Shown piece by piece: positions 27,115 to 42,400 of a DNA stretch of 64,000 bases. Origin of the DNA: Megascapheus bottae (Eukaryota > Chordata > Mammalia > Rodentia > Geomyidae); contig JANJXV010001714.1 in NCBI GenBank assembly GCA_024803745.1, positions 20,548-84,547 of the forward strand. The letters are read 5' to 3'. Each line of letters opens with the position of its first letter. Position 1 is the first letter of the stretch. A model generated the notes under the pieces. The model saw only the letters and a program-made list of their open reading frames with translations. It searched no databases and was not told the DNA's origin. Both the position numbers and the translations under genes were made by a program.

Positions 27115-29625
27115 TCAGTCTATGACTTCACACACCTCCATTCTGACTTCACACACCTCCATTCTGTGACTTCACACACCTCCATTCTATTACTTCACAC
27201 ACCTCAATTCTATGACTTCACACACGTCCATTCTATGACTTCACACACCTCCATTCTGTTATTTCACACACCTCCATTCTATGACTTCCAACACCTTCAT
27301 TCTTACTTCACAAACATCCATTTTGTGACTTGACACACCTCCTTTCTGTGACTTCACACACCTCCATTCTGACTTCACACACCTCCATTCTGTGACTTCA
27401 CACACCTCCATTCTATGACTTCACACACCTCAATTCTATGACTTCACACACCTCCATTCTGTGACTTCACACACCTCCATTCTGACTTCACACCCCTCCA
27501 TTCTGACTTCACACACCTCCATTCTGTGACTTCACACACCACCTTTTTGACTTCACACACCTCCATTCTCTGACTTCACACACCTCCATTCTGTGACTTC
27601 ACAAACCTCCGTTTTGACTTCACACACTTCCAATCTGTGACTTCACACACCTCCATTCTGTGACTTCACACACCTCTATTGTTTCACTTCACACACCTCC
27701 ATTCTTTGACTTCACACACCGCCATTCCATTACTTCACAAACCTCCATTCTATGAGTTCACACACCTCCATTCTATGAGTTCACACACCTCCAATTTGAC
27801 TTCACACACCTCCATTCTATGACTTCACACACCTTCATTCTTACTTCAGAAACATCCATTCTCTGACTTCACACACCTCCATTCTATGACTTCACAAACC
27901 TCCATTCTGTGACTTCACACACCTCCTTTCTCAGTTCACACACCTCCTTTCTATGACTTCACACACTTCCATTCTATGACTTCACACACCTCCATTCTGT
28001 GGCTTCACACACCTACATTCTGAGTTTACACACCTCCATTCTGTGACTTCACACACCTCCATTCTGTGATTTCACACACCTCCAATCTCACTTCACACAC
28101 CTCCATTTTATGACTTCACACACCTCCATTCTATGAGTTCACTCACCTCCATTCTGACTTCACACACCTCCATTCTGACTTCACACACCTCAATTCTATG
28201 ATTTCACACACTTCCATTCTATGACTTCACACACCTCCATTCTGTGGCTTCACACACCTACATTCTGAGTTTACACACCTCCATTCTGTGACTTCACACA
28301 CCTCCATTCTGTGATTTCACACACCTCCAATCTCACTTCACACACCTCCATTTTATGACTTCACACACCTCCATTCGTTGACATCAAAAAACACCATTCT
28401 ATGACTTCACACAACTCCATTTTGACTTCACACACCTCCATTCTATGAGTTCACACACCTCCATTTTATGACTTCACACACCTCCATTCTATGACTTCAC
28501 ACACCTCCATTCTGTGATATCACACACCTCCAATCTCACTTCACACACCTCCATTCTGTGACTTCACACACCTCCACTCTATGACTTCAAACACCTTCAT
28601 TCTTACTTCACAAACATCCATTCTGTGACTTCACACACCTCCATTCTGTGACTTCACACACCTTCATTCTGACTTCACACACCTCCATTCTGTGACTTCA
28701 TACACCTCCATTCTGTGACTTCACACACCTCCATTCTGTGACTTCACACACCTCCATTCTGAGTTCAAACACCTCCATTCTATGACTTCACAAACCCCAA
28801 TTCTGAGTTCACAGACCTCCATTCTATGACTTCACACACTTCCATTCTATGACTTCACACACCTCCATTCTGACTTCACACACCTCCATTCTGACTTCAC
28901 ACACCTCAATTCTTTGACTTCACACACCTCCATTCTATGATTCCACACACTTCCATTCTATGACTTCACACACCTCCATTCTATGACTTCACACACCTCA
29001 TTTCTGAGTTGACACACCTCCATTCTGTGATTTCACACACCTCCAATTTGGCTTCACTCACCTCCATTCTATGACTTCACACACCTCCATTCGTTGACAT
29101 CAAAAACAACCATTCTATGACTTCACACAACTCCATTGTGACTTCACACACCTCCATTCTGACTTCACACACCTCAATTCTGTGACTTCACAGACCTCCA
29201 TTCAATGATTTCACACACTTCCATTCTATGACTTCACACACCTCCATTCTGTGGCTTCACACACCTACATTCTGAGTTCACACACCTCCATTCTGTGACT
29301 TAACACACCTCCATTCTGTGATTTCACACACCTCCAATCTGACTTCACACACCTTCATTTTATGACTTCACACACCTCCATTCTGTGACTTCTCACACCT
29401 CCATTCTATGACTTCACATTCTTCCATTGTGACGTCACACAACTCCATTCTCTGAGTTCACACATCTCCATTCTATGATTTCACACACCTCCATTCTGAC
29501 TTCACACACCTCCATTCTATGACATCACAGACCTCGAATCTGTGACTTCACTCACCTCCACTCTATGACTTCACACTCCTCCATTCTATGACTTCCCACA
29601 CCTCCTTTCTATGACTTTACCCACC
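27115..29625 (+). repeat. HOR block 7 (2511 bp), doubly deleted
   Basis: It is the third block of the super-HOR: a block 1/4 layout shortened by two deletions. One removed exactly 316 bp at 27,999-28,025. There the two GTGGCTTCACACACCTACATTC monomers, 316 bp apart in blocks 1, 3, 4 and 10, are fused into one that runs straight into GAGTTTACAC. The other removed 542 bp near 28,700: class A at 28373 is 1253 bp before the next omega, against 1795 in block 4. Class B is at 29089 and TGACGTCA at 29430. Confidence 0.88.
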
Positions 29626-31917
29626 TCAGTCTATGACTTCACACACCTCCATTCTGACTTCACACACCTCCATTCTGTGACTTCACACACCTCCATTCTA
29701 TGACTTCACACACCTCAATTCTATGACTTCACACACCTCCATTCTGTGACTTCACACACCTCCATTCTGACTTCACACCCCTCCATTCTGACTTCACACA
29801 CCTCCATTCTGTGACTTCACACACCACCTTTTTGACTTCACACACCTCCATTCTCTGACTTCACACACCTCCATTCTGTGACTTCACAAACCTCCGTTTT
29901 GACTTCACACACTTCCAATCTGTGACTTCACACACCTCCATTCTGTGACTTCACACACCTCTATTGTTTCACTTCACACACCTCCATTCTTTGACTTCAC
30001 ACACCGCCATTCCATTACTTCACAAACCTCCATTCTATGAGTTCACACACCTCCATTCTATGAGTTCACACACCTCCAATTTGACTTCACACACCTCCAT
30101 TCTATGACTTCACACACCTTCATTCTTACTTCAGAAACATCCATTCTCTGACTTCACACACCTCCATTCTATGAATTCACAAACCTCCATTCAGTGACTT
30201 CACACACCTCCATTCTGAGTTCACACACCTCCTTTGTATGACTTCACACACTTCCATTCTATGACTTCACACACCTCCATTCTGTGGCTTCACACACCTA
30301 CATTCTGAGTTCACACACCTCCATTCTGTGACTTCACACACCTCCATTCTGTGACTTCACACACCTCCATTCTGTGACTTCACACACCTCGATCCTATGA
30401 CTTCACACACCTCCATTCTATGAATTAACACACCTCCATTCTGTGAGTTCACAAACCTCCATTCTATGACTTCACACACCTCCATTCTGTGACTTAACAC
30501 ACCTCCATTCTGAGTTCACACATCTCCATTCTATGACTTCACAAACTTCCATTCTGAGTTCACAGACCTCCATTCTATGACTTCACACACCTCCATTCTA
30601 TGACTTCACACACCTCCATCCTGACTTCACACACCTCCATTCTGACTTCACACACCTTAATTCTGTGACTTCACACACCTCCATTCTATGACTTCACACA
30701 CCTCCATTCTGTGGCGTCACACACCTACATTCTGAGTTTACACACCTCCATTCTGTGACTTCCCACACCTCAATTCTGTGATTTCACACACCTCCATTCT
30801 GACTTCACATACCTCCATTCTATGATTTCACACACCTCCATTCTATGACTTCACACACCTCCATTCTGTGACTTCACACACCAACTTTTTGACTTCACAC
30901 ACCTCCATTCTTTGACTTCACACACCTCCATTCTGTGACTTCACACACCTCCGTTTTGACTTCACACACTTCCATTCAGTGACTTCACACACCTCCATTC
31001 CATGACTTCACACACCTCCATTCTATGAGTTCACACACCTCCATTCTATGAGTTCACACACCTCCAATTTGACTTCACACACCTCCATTCCATGACTTCA
31101 CACACCTCCATTCTGTGACTTCACACACCTCCATTCGTTGACATCAAAAACCACCATTCTATGATTTCACACAACTCCATTTTAACTTCACACACCTCCA
31201 TTCTCTGAGTTCACACATCTCCATTTTATGACTTCACACACCTCCATTCTATGACTTCACACACCTCAATTCTATGACTTCACACACCTCCATTCTATGA
31301 CTTCACACACCTCCATTCTGTGACTTTACACACCTCCACTCTATGACTTCAAAAACCTTCATTCTTACTTCACAAACATCCATTCTGTGACTTCACACAC
31401 CTCCATTATGTGATTTCACACACCTTCATTCGGACTTCACACACCTCCATTCTATGACTTCACACACCTCCGTTCTGACTTCACACAGCTCCATTCTGTG
31501 ACTTCACAAAACTCCATTCTGTGATTTCACACACCTCCAAACTATGACTTCACACACCTCCATGTATGACTTCACACACCTCCATTCTGAGTTCACACAC
31601 CTCCATTATGTGACTTCACACACCTCCATTCTGACTTCACACACCTTCATTTTATGACTTCACACACCTCCATTCTGTGACTTCTCACACCTCCATTCTA
31701 TGACTTCACACTCTTCCATTGTGACGTCACACAACTCCATTCTCTGAGTTCACACATCTCCATTCTATGATTTCACACACCTCCATTCTGACTTCACACA
31801 CCTCCATTCTATGACATCACAGACCTCGAATCTGTGACTTCACTCACCTCCACTCTATGACTTCACACTCCTCCATTCTATGACTTCCCACACCTCCTTT
31901 CTATGACTTTACCCACC
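29626..31917 (+). repeat. HOR block 8 (2292 bp)
   Basis: It has the same length and order as block 5. Class C TTCGTTG is at 31133, TCACACCT at 31685, TGACGTCA at 31722. The monomer near 30,233 reads CTTTGTATG, shared with block 11 (near 37,766) but not with block 5 (CTTTCTATG), so blocks 8 and 11 are closer to each other than to block 5 at this site. Confidence 0.88.
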
Positions 31918-34461
31918 TCAGTCTATGACTTCACACACCTCCATTCTGACTTCACACACCTCCATTCTGTGACTTCACACACCTCCATTCTATGACTTCA
32001 CACACCTCAATTCTATGACTACACACACCTCCATTCTATGACTTCACACACCTCCATTCTGTGACTTCACACACCTCCATTCTATGACTTCCAACACCTT
32101 CATTCTTACTTCACAAACATCCATTCTGTGACTTGACACACCTCCTTTCTGTGACTTCACACACCTCCATTCTGAGTTCACACACCTCCATTCTGTGACT
32201 TCACACACCTCCATTCTATGACTTCACACACCTCAATTCTATGACTTCACACACCTCCATTCTGTGACTTCACACACCTCCATTCTGACTTCACACCCCT
32301 CCATTCTGACTTCACACACCTCCATTCTGTGACTTCACACACCACCTTTTTGACTTCACACACCTCCATTCTCTGACTTCACACACCTCCATTCTGTGAC
32401 TTCACAAACCTCCGTTTTGACTTCACACACTTCCAATCTGTGACTTCACACACCTCCATTCTGTGACTTCACACACCTCTATTGTTTCACTTCACACACC
32501 TCCATTCTTTGACTTCACACACCGCCATTCCATTACTTCACAAACCTCCATTCTATGAGTTCACACACCTCCATTCTATGAGTTCACACACCTCCAATTT
32601 GACTTCACACACCTCCATTCTATGACTTCACACACCTTCATTCTTACTTCAGAAACATCCATTCTCTGACTTCACACACCTCCATTCTATGACTTCACAA
32701 ACCTCCATTCTGTGACTTCACACACCTCCATTCTGAGTTCACACACCTCCATTCTATGACTTCACACACTTCCATTCTATGACTTCACACACCTCCATTC
32801 TGTGGCTTCACATACCTATATTCTGAGTTCACACACCTCCATTCTGTGACTTCACACACCTCGATCCTATGACTTCACACACCTCCATTCTGTGACTTCA
32901 CACACCTCGATCCTATGACTTCACACACCTCCATTCTATGAATTAACACACCTCCATTCTGTGAGTTCACAAACCTCCATTCTATGACTTCCCACACCTC
33001 CATTCTGTGACTTCACACACCTCCATTCTGTGACTTCACACACCTCCATTCTATGACTTCAAACACCTTCATTCTTACTTCACAAACATCCATTCTGTGA
33101 CTTCACACACCTCCTTTCTGTGACTTCAAACACCTTCATTCTGACTTCACACACCTCCATTTTCTGACTTCACACACCTCAATTCTGTGACTTGACACAC
33201 CTCCATTCTGACTTCACACACCTTCATTCTATGATTTCACACACCTCCATTCTATGACTTCACACACCTCCATTTGGAGACTTCACACACCTCCATTCTG
33301 ACTTCACACCCCTCCATTCTGACTTCACACACCTCCATTCTGACTTCACACAGCTCCATTCTATGAATTCACACACGTCCATTCTGTGACTTCACACACC
33401 ACCTTTTTGACTTCACACACCTCCATTCTCTGATTTCACACACCTCCATTCTGTGACTTCACACACCTCCGTTTTGACTTCACACACTTCCAATCTGTGA
33501 CTTCACACACCTCCATTCTGTGACTTCACACACCTCTATTGTTTCACTTCACACACCTTCATTCTGTGACTTCACACACCGCCATTTCATTACTTCACAA
33601 ACCTCCATTCTATGAGTTCACACACCTCCATTCTATGAGTTCACACACCTCCAATTTGACTTCACACACCTCCATTCTATGACTTCACACACCTTCATTC
33701 TTACTTCAGAAACATACATTCTCTGACTTCACACACCTCCATTCTGTGGCTTCACACACCTACATTCTGAGTTCACACACCTCCTTTCTATGACTTCACA
33801 CACTTCCATTCTATGACTTCACACACCTCCATTCTGTGGCTTCACACACCTACATTCTGAGTTCACACACCTCCATTCTGTGACTTCACACACCTCCATT
33901 CTGTGACTTCACACACCTCCATTCTGTGACTTCACACACCTCGATCCTATGACTTCACACACCTCCATTCTATGAATTAACACACCTCCATTCTGTGAGT
34001 TCACAAACCTCCATTCTATGACTTCACACACCTCCATTCTGTGACTTAACACACCTCCATTCTGAGTTCACACATCTCCATTCTATGACTTCACAAACTT
34101 CCATTCTGAGTTCACACACCTCCATTCTGTGACTTAACACACCTCCATTCTGTGATTTCACACACCTCAATTCTGTGATTTCACACACTTCCATTCTATG
34201 ACTTCACACACCTCCATTCTGTGACTTTTCACACCTCCATTCTATGACTTCACACTCTTCCATTGTGACGTCACACAACTCCATTCTCTGAGTTCACACA
34301 TCTCCATTCTATGATTTCACACACCTCCATTCTGACTTCACACACCTCCATTCTATGACATCAAAGACCTCGAATCTGTGACTTCACTCACCTCCACTCT
34401 ATGACTTCACACTCCTCCATTCTATGACTTCCCACACCTCCTTTCTATGACTTTACCCACC
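31918..34461 (+). repeat. HOR block 9 (2544 bp)
   Basis: It is a copy of block 6 at offset 7347: the paired CTCGATCC monomers, CATTTGGAGAC at 33272, AGAAACATACATTC and the 90-bp doubled unit are all present, as is the 113-bp deletion. TCACACCT from the CTTTTCACACC variant is at 34229 and TGACGTCA at 34266. Confidence 0.88.
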
Positions 34462-37288
34462 TCAGTCTATGACTTCACACACCTCCATTCTGACTTCACA
34501 CACCTCCATTCTGTGACTTCACACACCTCCATTCTATTACTTCACACACCTCAATTCTATGACTTCACACACGTCCATTCTATGACTTCACACACCTCCA
34601 TTCTGTTATTTCACACACCTCCATTCTATGACTTCCAACACCTTCATTCTTACTTCACAAACATCCATTTTGTGACTTGACACACATCCTTTCTGTGACT
34701 TCACACACCTCCATTCTGACTTCACACACCTCCATTCTGTGACTTCACACACCTCCATTCTATGACTTCACACACCTCAATTCTATGACTTCACACACCT
34801 CCATTCTGTGACTTCACACACCTCCATTCTGACTTCACACCCCTCCATTCTGACTTCACACACCTCCATTCTGTGACTTCACACACCACCTTTTTGACTT
34901 CACACACCTCCATTCTCTGACTTCACACACCTCCATTCTGTGACTTCACAAACCTCCGTTTTGACTTCACACACTTCCAATCTGTGACTTCACACACCTC
35001 CATTCTGTGACTTCACACACCTCTATTGTTTCACTTCACACACCTCCATTCTTTGACTTCACACACCGCCATTCCATTACTTCACAAACCTCCATTCTAT
35101 GAGTTCACACACCTCCATTCTATGAGTTCACACACCTCCAATTTGACTTCACACACCTCCATTCTATGACTTCACACACCTTCATTCTTACTTCAGAAAC
35201 ATCCATTCTCTGACTTCACACACCTCCATTCTATGACTTCACAAACCTCCATTCTGTGACTTCACACACCTCCTTTCTCAGTTCACACACCTCCTTTCTA
35301 TGACTTCACACACTTCCATTCTATGACTTCACACACCTCCATTCTGTGGCTTCACACACCTACATTCTGAGTTCACACACCTCCATTCTGTGACTTCACA
35401 CACCTCCATTCTGTGACTTCACACACCTCCATTCTGTGACTTCACACACCTCGATCCTATGACTTCACACACCTCCATTCTATGAATTAACACACCTCCA
35501 TTCTGTGAGTTCACAAACCTCCATTCTATGACTTCACACATCTCCATTCTATGAGTTCACTCACCTCCATTCTGACTTCACACACCTCCATTCTGACTTC
35601 ACACACCTCAATTCTGTGATTTCACACACTTCCATTCTATGACTTCACACACCTCCATTCTGTGGCTTCACACACCTACATTCTGAGTTTACACACCTCC
35701 ATTCTGTGACTTCACACACCTCCATTCTGTGATTTCACACACCTCCAATCTCACTTCACACACCTCCATTTTATGACTTCACACACCTCCATTCTATGAG
35801 TTCACTCACCTCCATTCTGACTTCACACACCTCCATTCTGACTTCACACACCTCAATTCTATGATTTCACACACTTCCATTCTATGACTTCACACACCTC
35901 CATTCTGTGGCTTCACACACCTACATTCTGAGTTTACACACCTCCATTCTGTGACTTCACACACCTCCATTCTGTGATTTCACACACCTCCAATCTCACT
36001 TCACACACCTCCATTTTATGACTTCACACACCTCCATTCGTTGACATCAAAAAACACCATTCTATGACTTCACACAACTCCATTTTGACTTCACACACCT
36101 CCATTCTATGAGTTCACACACCTCCATTTTATGACTTCACACACCTCCATTCTATGACTTCACACACCTCCATTCTGTGATATCACACACCTCCAATCTC
36201 ACTTCACACACCTCCATTCTGTGACTTCACACACCTCCACTCTATGACTTCAAACACCTTCATTCTTACTTCACAAACATCCATTCTGTGACTTCACACA
36301 CCTCCATTCTGTGACTTCACACACCTTCATTCTGACTTCACACACCTCCATTCTGTGACTTCATACACCTCCATTCTGTGACTTCACACACCTCCATTCT
36401 GTGACTTCACACACCTCCATTCTGAGTTCAAACACCTCCATTCTATGACTTCACAAACCCCAATTCTGAGTTCACAGACCTCCACTCTATGACTTCACAC
36501 CCTTCCATTCTATGACTTCACACACCTCCATTCTGACTTCACACACCTCCATTCTGACTTCACACACCTCAATTCTTTGACTTCACACACCTCCATTCTA
36601 TGATTCCACACACTTCCATTCTATGACTTCACACACCTCCATTCTATGACTTCACACACCTCATTTCTGAGTTGACACACCTCCATTCTGTGATTTCACA
36701 CACCTCCAATTTGGCTTCACTCACCTCCATTCTATGACTTCACACACCTCCATTCGTTGACATCAAAAACAACCATTCTATGACTTCACACAACTCCATT
36801 GTGACTTCACACACCTCCATTCTGACTTCACACACCTCAATTCTGTGACTTCACAGACCTCCATTCAATGATTTCACACACTTCCATTCTATGACTTCAC
36901 ACACCTCCATTCTGTGGCTTCACACACCTACATTCTGAGTTCACACACCTCCATTCTGTGACTTAACACACCTCCATTCTGTGATTTCACACACCTCCAA
37001 TCTGACTTCACACACCTTCATTTTATGACTTCACACACCTCCATTCTGTGACTTCTCACACCTCCATTCTATGACTTCACATTCTTCCATTGTGACGTCA
37101 CACAACTCCATTCTCTGAGTTCACACATCTCCATTCTATGATTTCACACACCTCCATTCTGACTTCACACACCTCCATTCTATGACATCACAGACCTCGA
37201 ATCTGTGACTTCACTCACCTCCACTCTATGACTTCACACTCCTCCATTCTATGACTTCCCACACCTCCTTTCTATGACTTTACCCACC
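34462..37288 (+). repeat. HOR block 10 (2827 bp)
   Basis: It matches block 7 but keeps the 316-bp segment (about 35,370-35,680) with CTCGATCC, TGAATTAAC and CACATCTCC monomers. It shares the 542-bp deletion and TTGGCTTCACTC with block 7. Class A is at 36036, class B at 36752, TGACGTCA at 37093. Private changes include CACACATCC near 34,683 (also near 55,530) and CACCCTTCC near 36,498. Confidence 0.88.
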
Positions 37289-39448
37289 TCAGTCTATGAC
37301 TTCACACACCTCCATTCTGACTTCACACACCTCCATTCTGTGACTTCACACACCTCCATTCTATGACTTCACACACCTCAATTCTATGACTTCACACACC
37401 TCCATTCTGTGACTTCACAAACCTCCGTTTTGACTTCACACACTTCCAATCTGTGACTTCACACACCTCCATTCTGTGACTTCACACACCTCTATTGTTT
37501 CACTTCACACACCTCCATTCTTTGACTTCACACACCGCCATTCCATTACTTCACAAACCTCCATTCTATGAGTTCACACACCTCCATTCTATGAGTTCAC
37601 ACACCTCCAATTTGACTTCACACACCTCCATTCTATGACTTCACACACCTTCATTCTTACTTCAGAAACATCCATTCTCTGACTTCACACACCTCCATTC
37701 TATGAATTCACAAACCTCCATTCAGTGACTTCACACACCTCCATTCTGAGTTCACACACCTCCTTTGTATGACTTCACACACTTCCATTCTATGACTTCA
37801 CACACCTCCATTCTGTGGCTTCACACACCTACATTCTGAGTTCACACACCTCCATTCTGTGACTTCACACACCTCCATTCTGTGACTTCACACACCTCCA
37901 TTCTGTGACTTCACACACCTCGATCCTATGACTTCACACACCTCCATTCTATGAATTAACACACCTCCATTCTGTGAGTTCACAAACCTCCATTCTATGA
38001 CTTCACACACCTCCATTCTGTGACTTAACACACCTCCATTCTGAGTTCACACATCTCCATTCTATGACTTCACAAACTTCCATTCTGAGTTCACAGACCT
38101 CCATTCTATGACTTCACACACCTCCATTCTATGACTTCACACACCTCCATCCTGACTTCACACACCTCCATTCTGACTTCACACACCTTAATTCTGTGAC
38201 TTCACACACCTCCATTCTATGACTTCACACACCTCCATTCTGTGGCGTCACACACCTACATTCTGAGTTTACACACCTCCATTCTGTGACTTCCCACACC
38301 TCAATTCTGTGATTTCACACACCTCCATTCTGACTTCACATACCTCCATTCTATGATTTCACACACCTCCATTCTATGACTTCACACACCTCCATTCTGT
38401 GACTTCACACACCAACTTTTTGACTTCACACACCTCCATTCTTTGACTTCACACACCTCCATTCTGTGACTTCACACACCTCCGTTTTGACTTCACACAC
38501 TTCCATTCAGTGACTTCACACACCTCCATTCCATGACTTCACACACCTCCATTCTATGAGTTCACACACCTCCATTCTATGAGTTCACACACCTCCAATT
38601 TGACTTCACACACCTCCATTCCATGACTTCACACACCTCCATTCTGTGACTTCACACACCTCCATTCGTTGACATCAAAAACCACCATTCTATGATTTCA
38701 CACAACTCCATTTTAACTTCACACACCTCCATTCTCTGAGTTCACACATCTCCATTTTATGACTTCACACACCTCCATTCTATGACTTCACACACCTCAA
38801 TTCTATGACTTCACACACCTCCATTCTATGACTTCACACACCTCCATTCTGTGACTTTACACACCTCCACTCTATGATTTCAAAAACCTTCATTCTTACT
38901 TCACAAACATCCATTCTGTGACTTCACACACCTCCATTATGTGATTTCACACACCTTCATTCGGACTTCACACACCTCCATTCTATGACTTCACACACCT
39001 CCGTTCTGACTTCACACAGCTCCATTCTGTGACTTCACAAAACTCCATTCTGTGATTTCACACACCTCCAAACTATGACTTCACACACCTCCATGTATGA
39101 CTTCACACACCTCCATTCTGAGTTCACACACCTCCATTATGTGACTTCACACACCTCCATTCTGACTTCACACACCTTCATTTTATGACTTCACACACCT
39201 CCATTCTGTGACTTCTCACACCTCCATTCTATGACTTCACACTCTTCCATTGTGACGTCACACAACTCCATTCTCTGAGTTCACACATCTCCATTCTATG
39301 ATTTCACACACCTCCATTCTGACTTCACACACCTCCATTCTATGACATCACAGACCTCGAATCTGTGACTTCACTCACCTCCACTCTATGACTTCACACT
39401 CCTCCATTCTATGACTTCCCACACCTCCTTTCTATGACTTTACCCACC
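37289..39448 (+). repeat. HOR block 11 (2160 bp)
   Basis: It is a copy of blocks 5 and 8 with exactly 132 bp removed near 37,400. In block 8 two CTGTGACTTCACA monomers, at 29744 and 29876, are 132 bp apart. Here the first runs directly into AACCTCCGTTTTGAC. The lost part held the ACACCCCTCC and ACACCACCTTTTTGAC monomers. Class C is at 38664, TCACACCT at 39216, TGACGTCA at 39253. Confidence 0.88.
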
Positions 39449-42400
39449 TCAGTCTATGACTTCACACACCTCCATTCTGACTTCACACACCTCCATTCTG
39501 TGACTTCACACACCTCCATTCTATGACTTCACACACCTCAATTCTATGACTACACACACCTCCATTCTATGACTTCACACACCTCCATTCTGTGACTTCA
39601 CACACCTCCATTCTATGACTTCCAACACCTTCATTCTTACTTCACAAACATCCATTCTGTGACTTGACACACCTCCTTTCTGTGACTTCACACACCTCCA
39701 TTCTGAGTTCACACACCTCCATTCTGTGACTTCACACACCTCCATTCTATGACTTCACACACCTCAATTCTATGACTTCACACACCTCCATTCTGTGACT
39801 TCACACACCTCCATTCTGACTTCACACCCCTCCATTCTGACTTCACACACCTCCATTCTGTGACTTCACACACCACCTTTTTGACTTCACACACCTCCAT
39901 TCTCTGACTTCACACACCTCCATTCTGTGACTTCACAAACCTCCGTTTTGACTTCACACACTTCCAATCTGTGACTTCACACACCTCCATTCTGTGACTT
40001 CACACACCTCTATTGTTTCACTTCACACACCTCCATTCTTTGACTTCACACACCGCCATTCCATTACTTCACAAACCTCCATTCTATGAGTTCACACACC
40101 TCCATTCTATGAGTTCACACACCTCCAATTTGACTTCACACACCTCCATTCTATGACTTCACACACCTTCATTCTTACTTCAGAAACATCCATTCTCTGA
40201 CTTCACACACCTCCATTCTATGACTTCACAAACCTCCATTCTGTGACTTCACACACCTCCATTCTGAGTTCACACACCTCCATTCTATGACTTCACACAC
40301 TTCCATTCTATGACTTCACACACCTCCATTCTGTGGCTTCACATACCTACATTCTGAGTTCACACACCTCCATTCTGTGACTTCACACACCTCGATCCTA
40401 TGACTTCACACACCTCCATTCTGTGACTTCACACACCTCGATCCTATGACTTCACACACCTCCATTCTATGAATTAACACACCTCCATTCTGTGAGTTCA
40501 CAAACCTCCATTCTATGACTTCCCACACCTCCATTCTGTGACTTCACACACCTCCATTCTGTGACTTCACACACCTCCATTCTATGACTTCAAACACCTT
40601 CATTCTTACTTCACAAACATCCATTCTGTGACTTCACACACCTCCTTTCTGTGACTTCAAACACCTTCATTCTGACTTCACACACCTCCATTTTCTGACT
40701 TCACACACCTCAATTCTGTGACTTGACACACCTCCATTCTGACTTCACACACCTTCATTCTATGATTTCACACACCTCCATTCTATGACTTCACACACCA
40801 CCATTCGGAGACTTCACACACCTCCATTCTGACTTCACACCCCCCCATTCTGACTTCACACACCTCCATTCTGACTTCACACAGCTCCATTCTATGAATT
40901 CACACACGTCCATTCTGTGACTTCACACACCACCTTTTTGACTTCACACACCTCCATTCTCTGATTTCACACACCTCCATTCTGTGACTTCACACACCTC
41001 CGTTTTGACTTCACACACTTCCAATCTGTGACTTCACACACCTCCATTCTGTGACTTCACACACCTCTATTGTTTCACTTCACACACCTTCATTCTGTGA
41101 CTTCACACACCGCCATTTCATTACTTCACAAACCTCCATTCTATGAGTTCACACACCTCCATTCTATGAGTTCACACACCTCCAATTTGACTTCACACAC
41201 CTCCATTCTATGACTTCACACACCTTCATTCTTACTTCAGAAACATACATTCTCTGACTTCACACACCTCCATTCTATGACTTCACAAACCTCCATTCTG
41301 TGACTTCACACACCTCCATTCTGAGTTCACACACCTCCTTTCTATGACTTCACACACTTCCATTCTATGACTTCACACACCTCCATTCTGTGGCTTCACA
41401 CACCTACATTCTGAGTTCACACACCTCCTTTCTATGACTTCACACACTTCCATTCTATGACTTCACACACCTCCATTCTGTGGCTTCACACACCTACATT
41501 CTGAGTTCACACACCTCAATTCTGTGACTTCACACACCTCCATTCTGTGACTTCACACACCTCCATTCTGTGACTTCACACACCTCGATCCTATGACTTC
41601 ACACACCTCCATTCTATGAATTAACACACCTCCATTCTGTGAGTTCACAAACCTCCATTCTATGACTTCACACACCTCCATTCTGTGACTTAACACACCT
41701 CCATTCTGAGTTCACACATCTCCATTCTATGACTTCACAAACTTCCATTCTGAGTTCACAGACCTCCATTCTATGACTTCACACACCTCCATTCTATGAC
41801 TTCACACACCTCCATCCTGACTTCACACACCTCCATTCTGACTTCACACACCTTAATTCTGTGACTTCACACACCTCCATTCTATGACTTCACACACCTC
41901 CATTCTGTGGCGTCACACACCTACATTCTGAGTTTACACACCTCCATTCTGTGACTTCCCACACCTCAATTCTGTGACTTCACACACCTCCATTCTGACT
42001 TCACATACCTCCATTCTATGATTTCACACACCTCCATTCTATGACTTCACACACCTCCATTCTGTGACTTCACACACCAATTTTTGACTTCACACACCTC
42101 CATTCTTTGACTTCACACACCTCCATTCTGTGACTTCACACACCTCCGTTTTGACTTCACACACTTCCATTCAGTGACTTCACACACCTCCATTCCATGA
42201 CTTCACACACCTCCATTCTATGAGTTCACACACCTCCATTCTATGAGTTCACACACCTCCAATTTGACTTCACACACCTCCATTCTATGACTTCACACAC
42301 CTTCATTCTTACTTCAGAAACATCCATTCTCTGACTTCACACACCTCCATTCTATGACTTCACAAACCTCCATTCTGTGACTTCACACACCTCCATTCTG

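Larger units (their letters stand above)
22279..29625 (+). repeat. Super-HOR copy 1 (7347 bp; blocks 5-7)
   Basis: It is made of three omega blocks of 2292, 2544 and 2511 bp. The same three recur at offset exactly 7347: omega 22279 to 29626, 24571 to 31918, 27115 to 34462; class C 23786 to 31133; GGAGACTTC landmark 25925 to 33272. The 77-codon open stretches at 27100 and 34447 also lie 7347 bp apart. Copies 1 and 2 differ by few substitutions, for example CTGATTTCAC near 22,443, CACAGTTCC near 22,563 and CTTTCTATG against CTTTGTATG near 22,886/30,233. Confidence 0.9.
29626..37288 (+). repeat. Super-HOR copy 2 (7663 bp; blocks 8-10)
   Basis: It follows copy 1 directly, with blocks of 2292, 2544 and 2827 bp. 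The first two equal copy 1 in length. The third is longer by exactly 316 bp because it keeps the segment lost in block 7. Up to about 35.37 kb the offset to copy 1 is 7347; after that it is 7663 (class A 28373 to 36036, class B 29089 to 36752). Confidence 0.9.
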
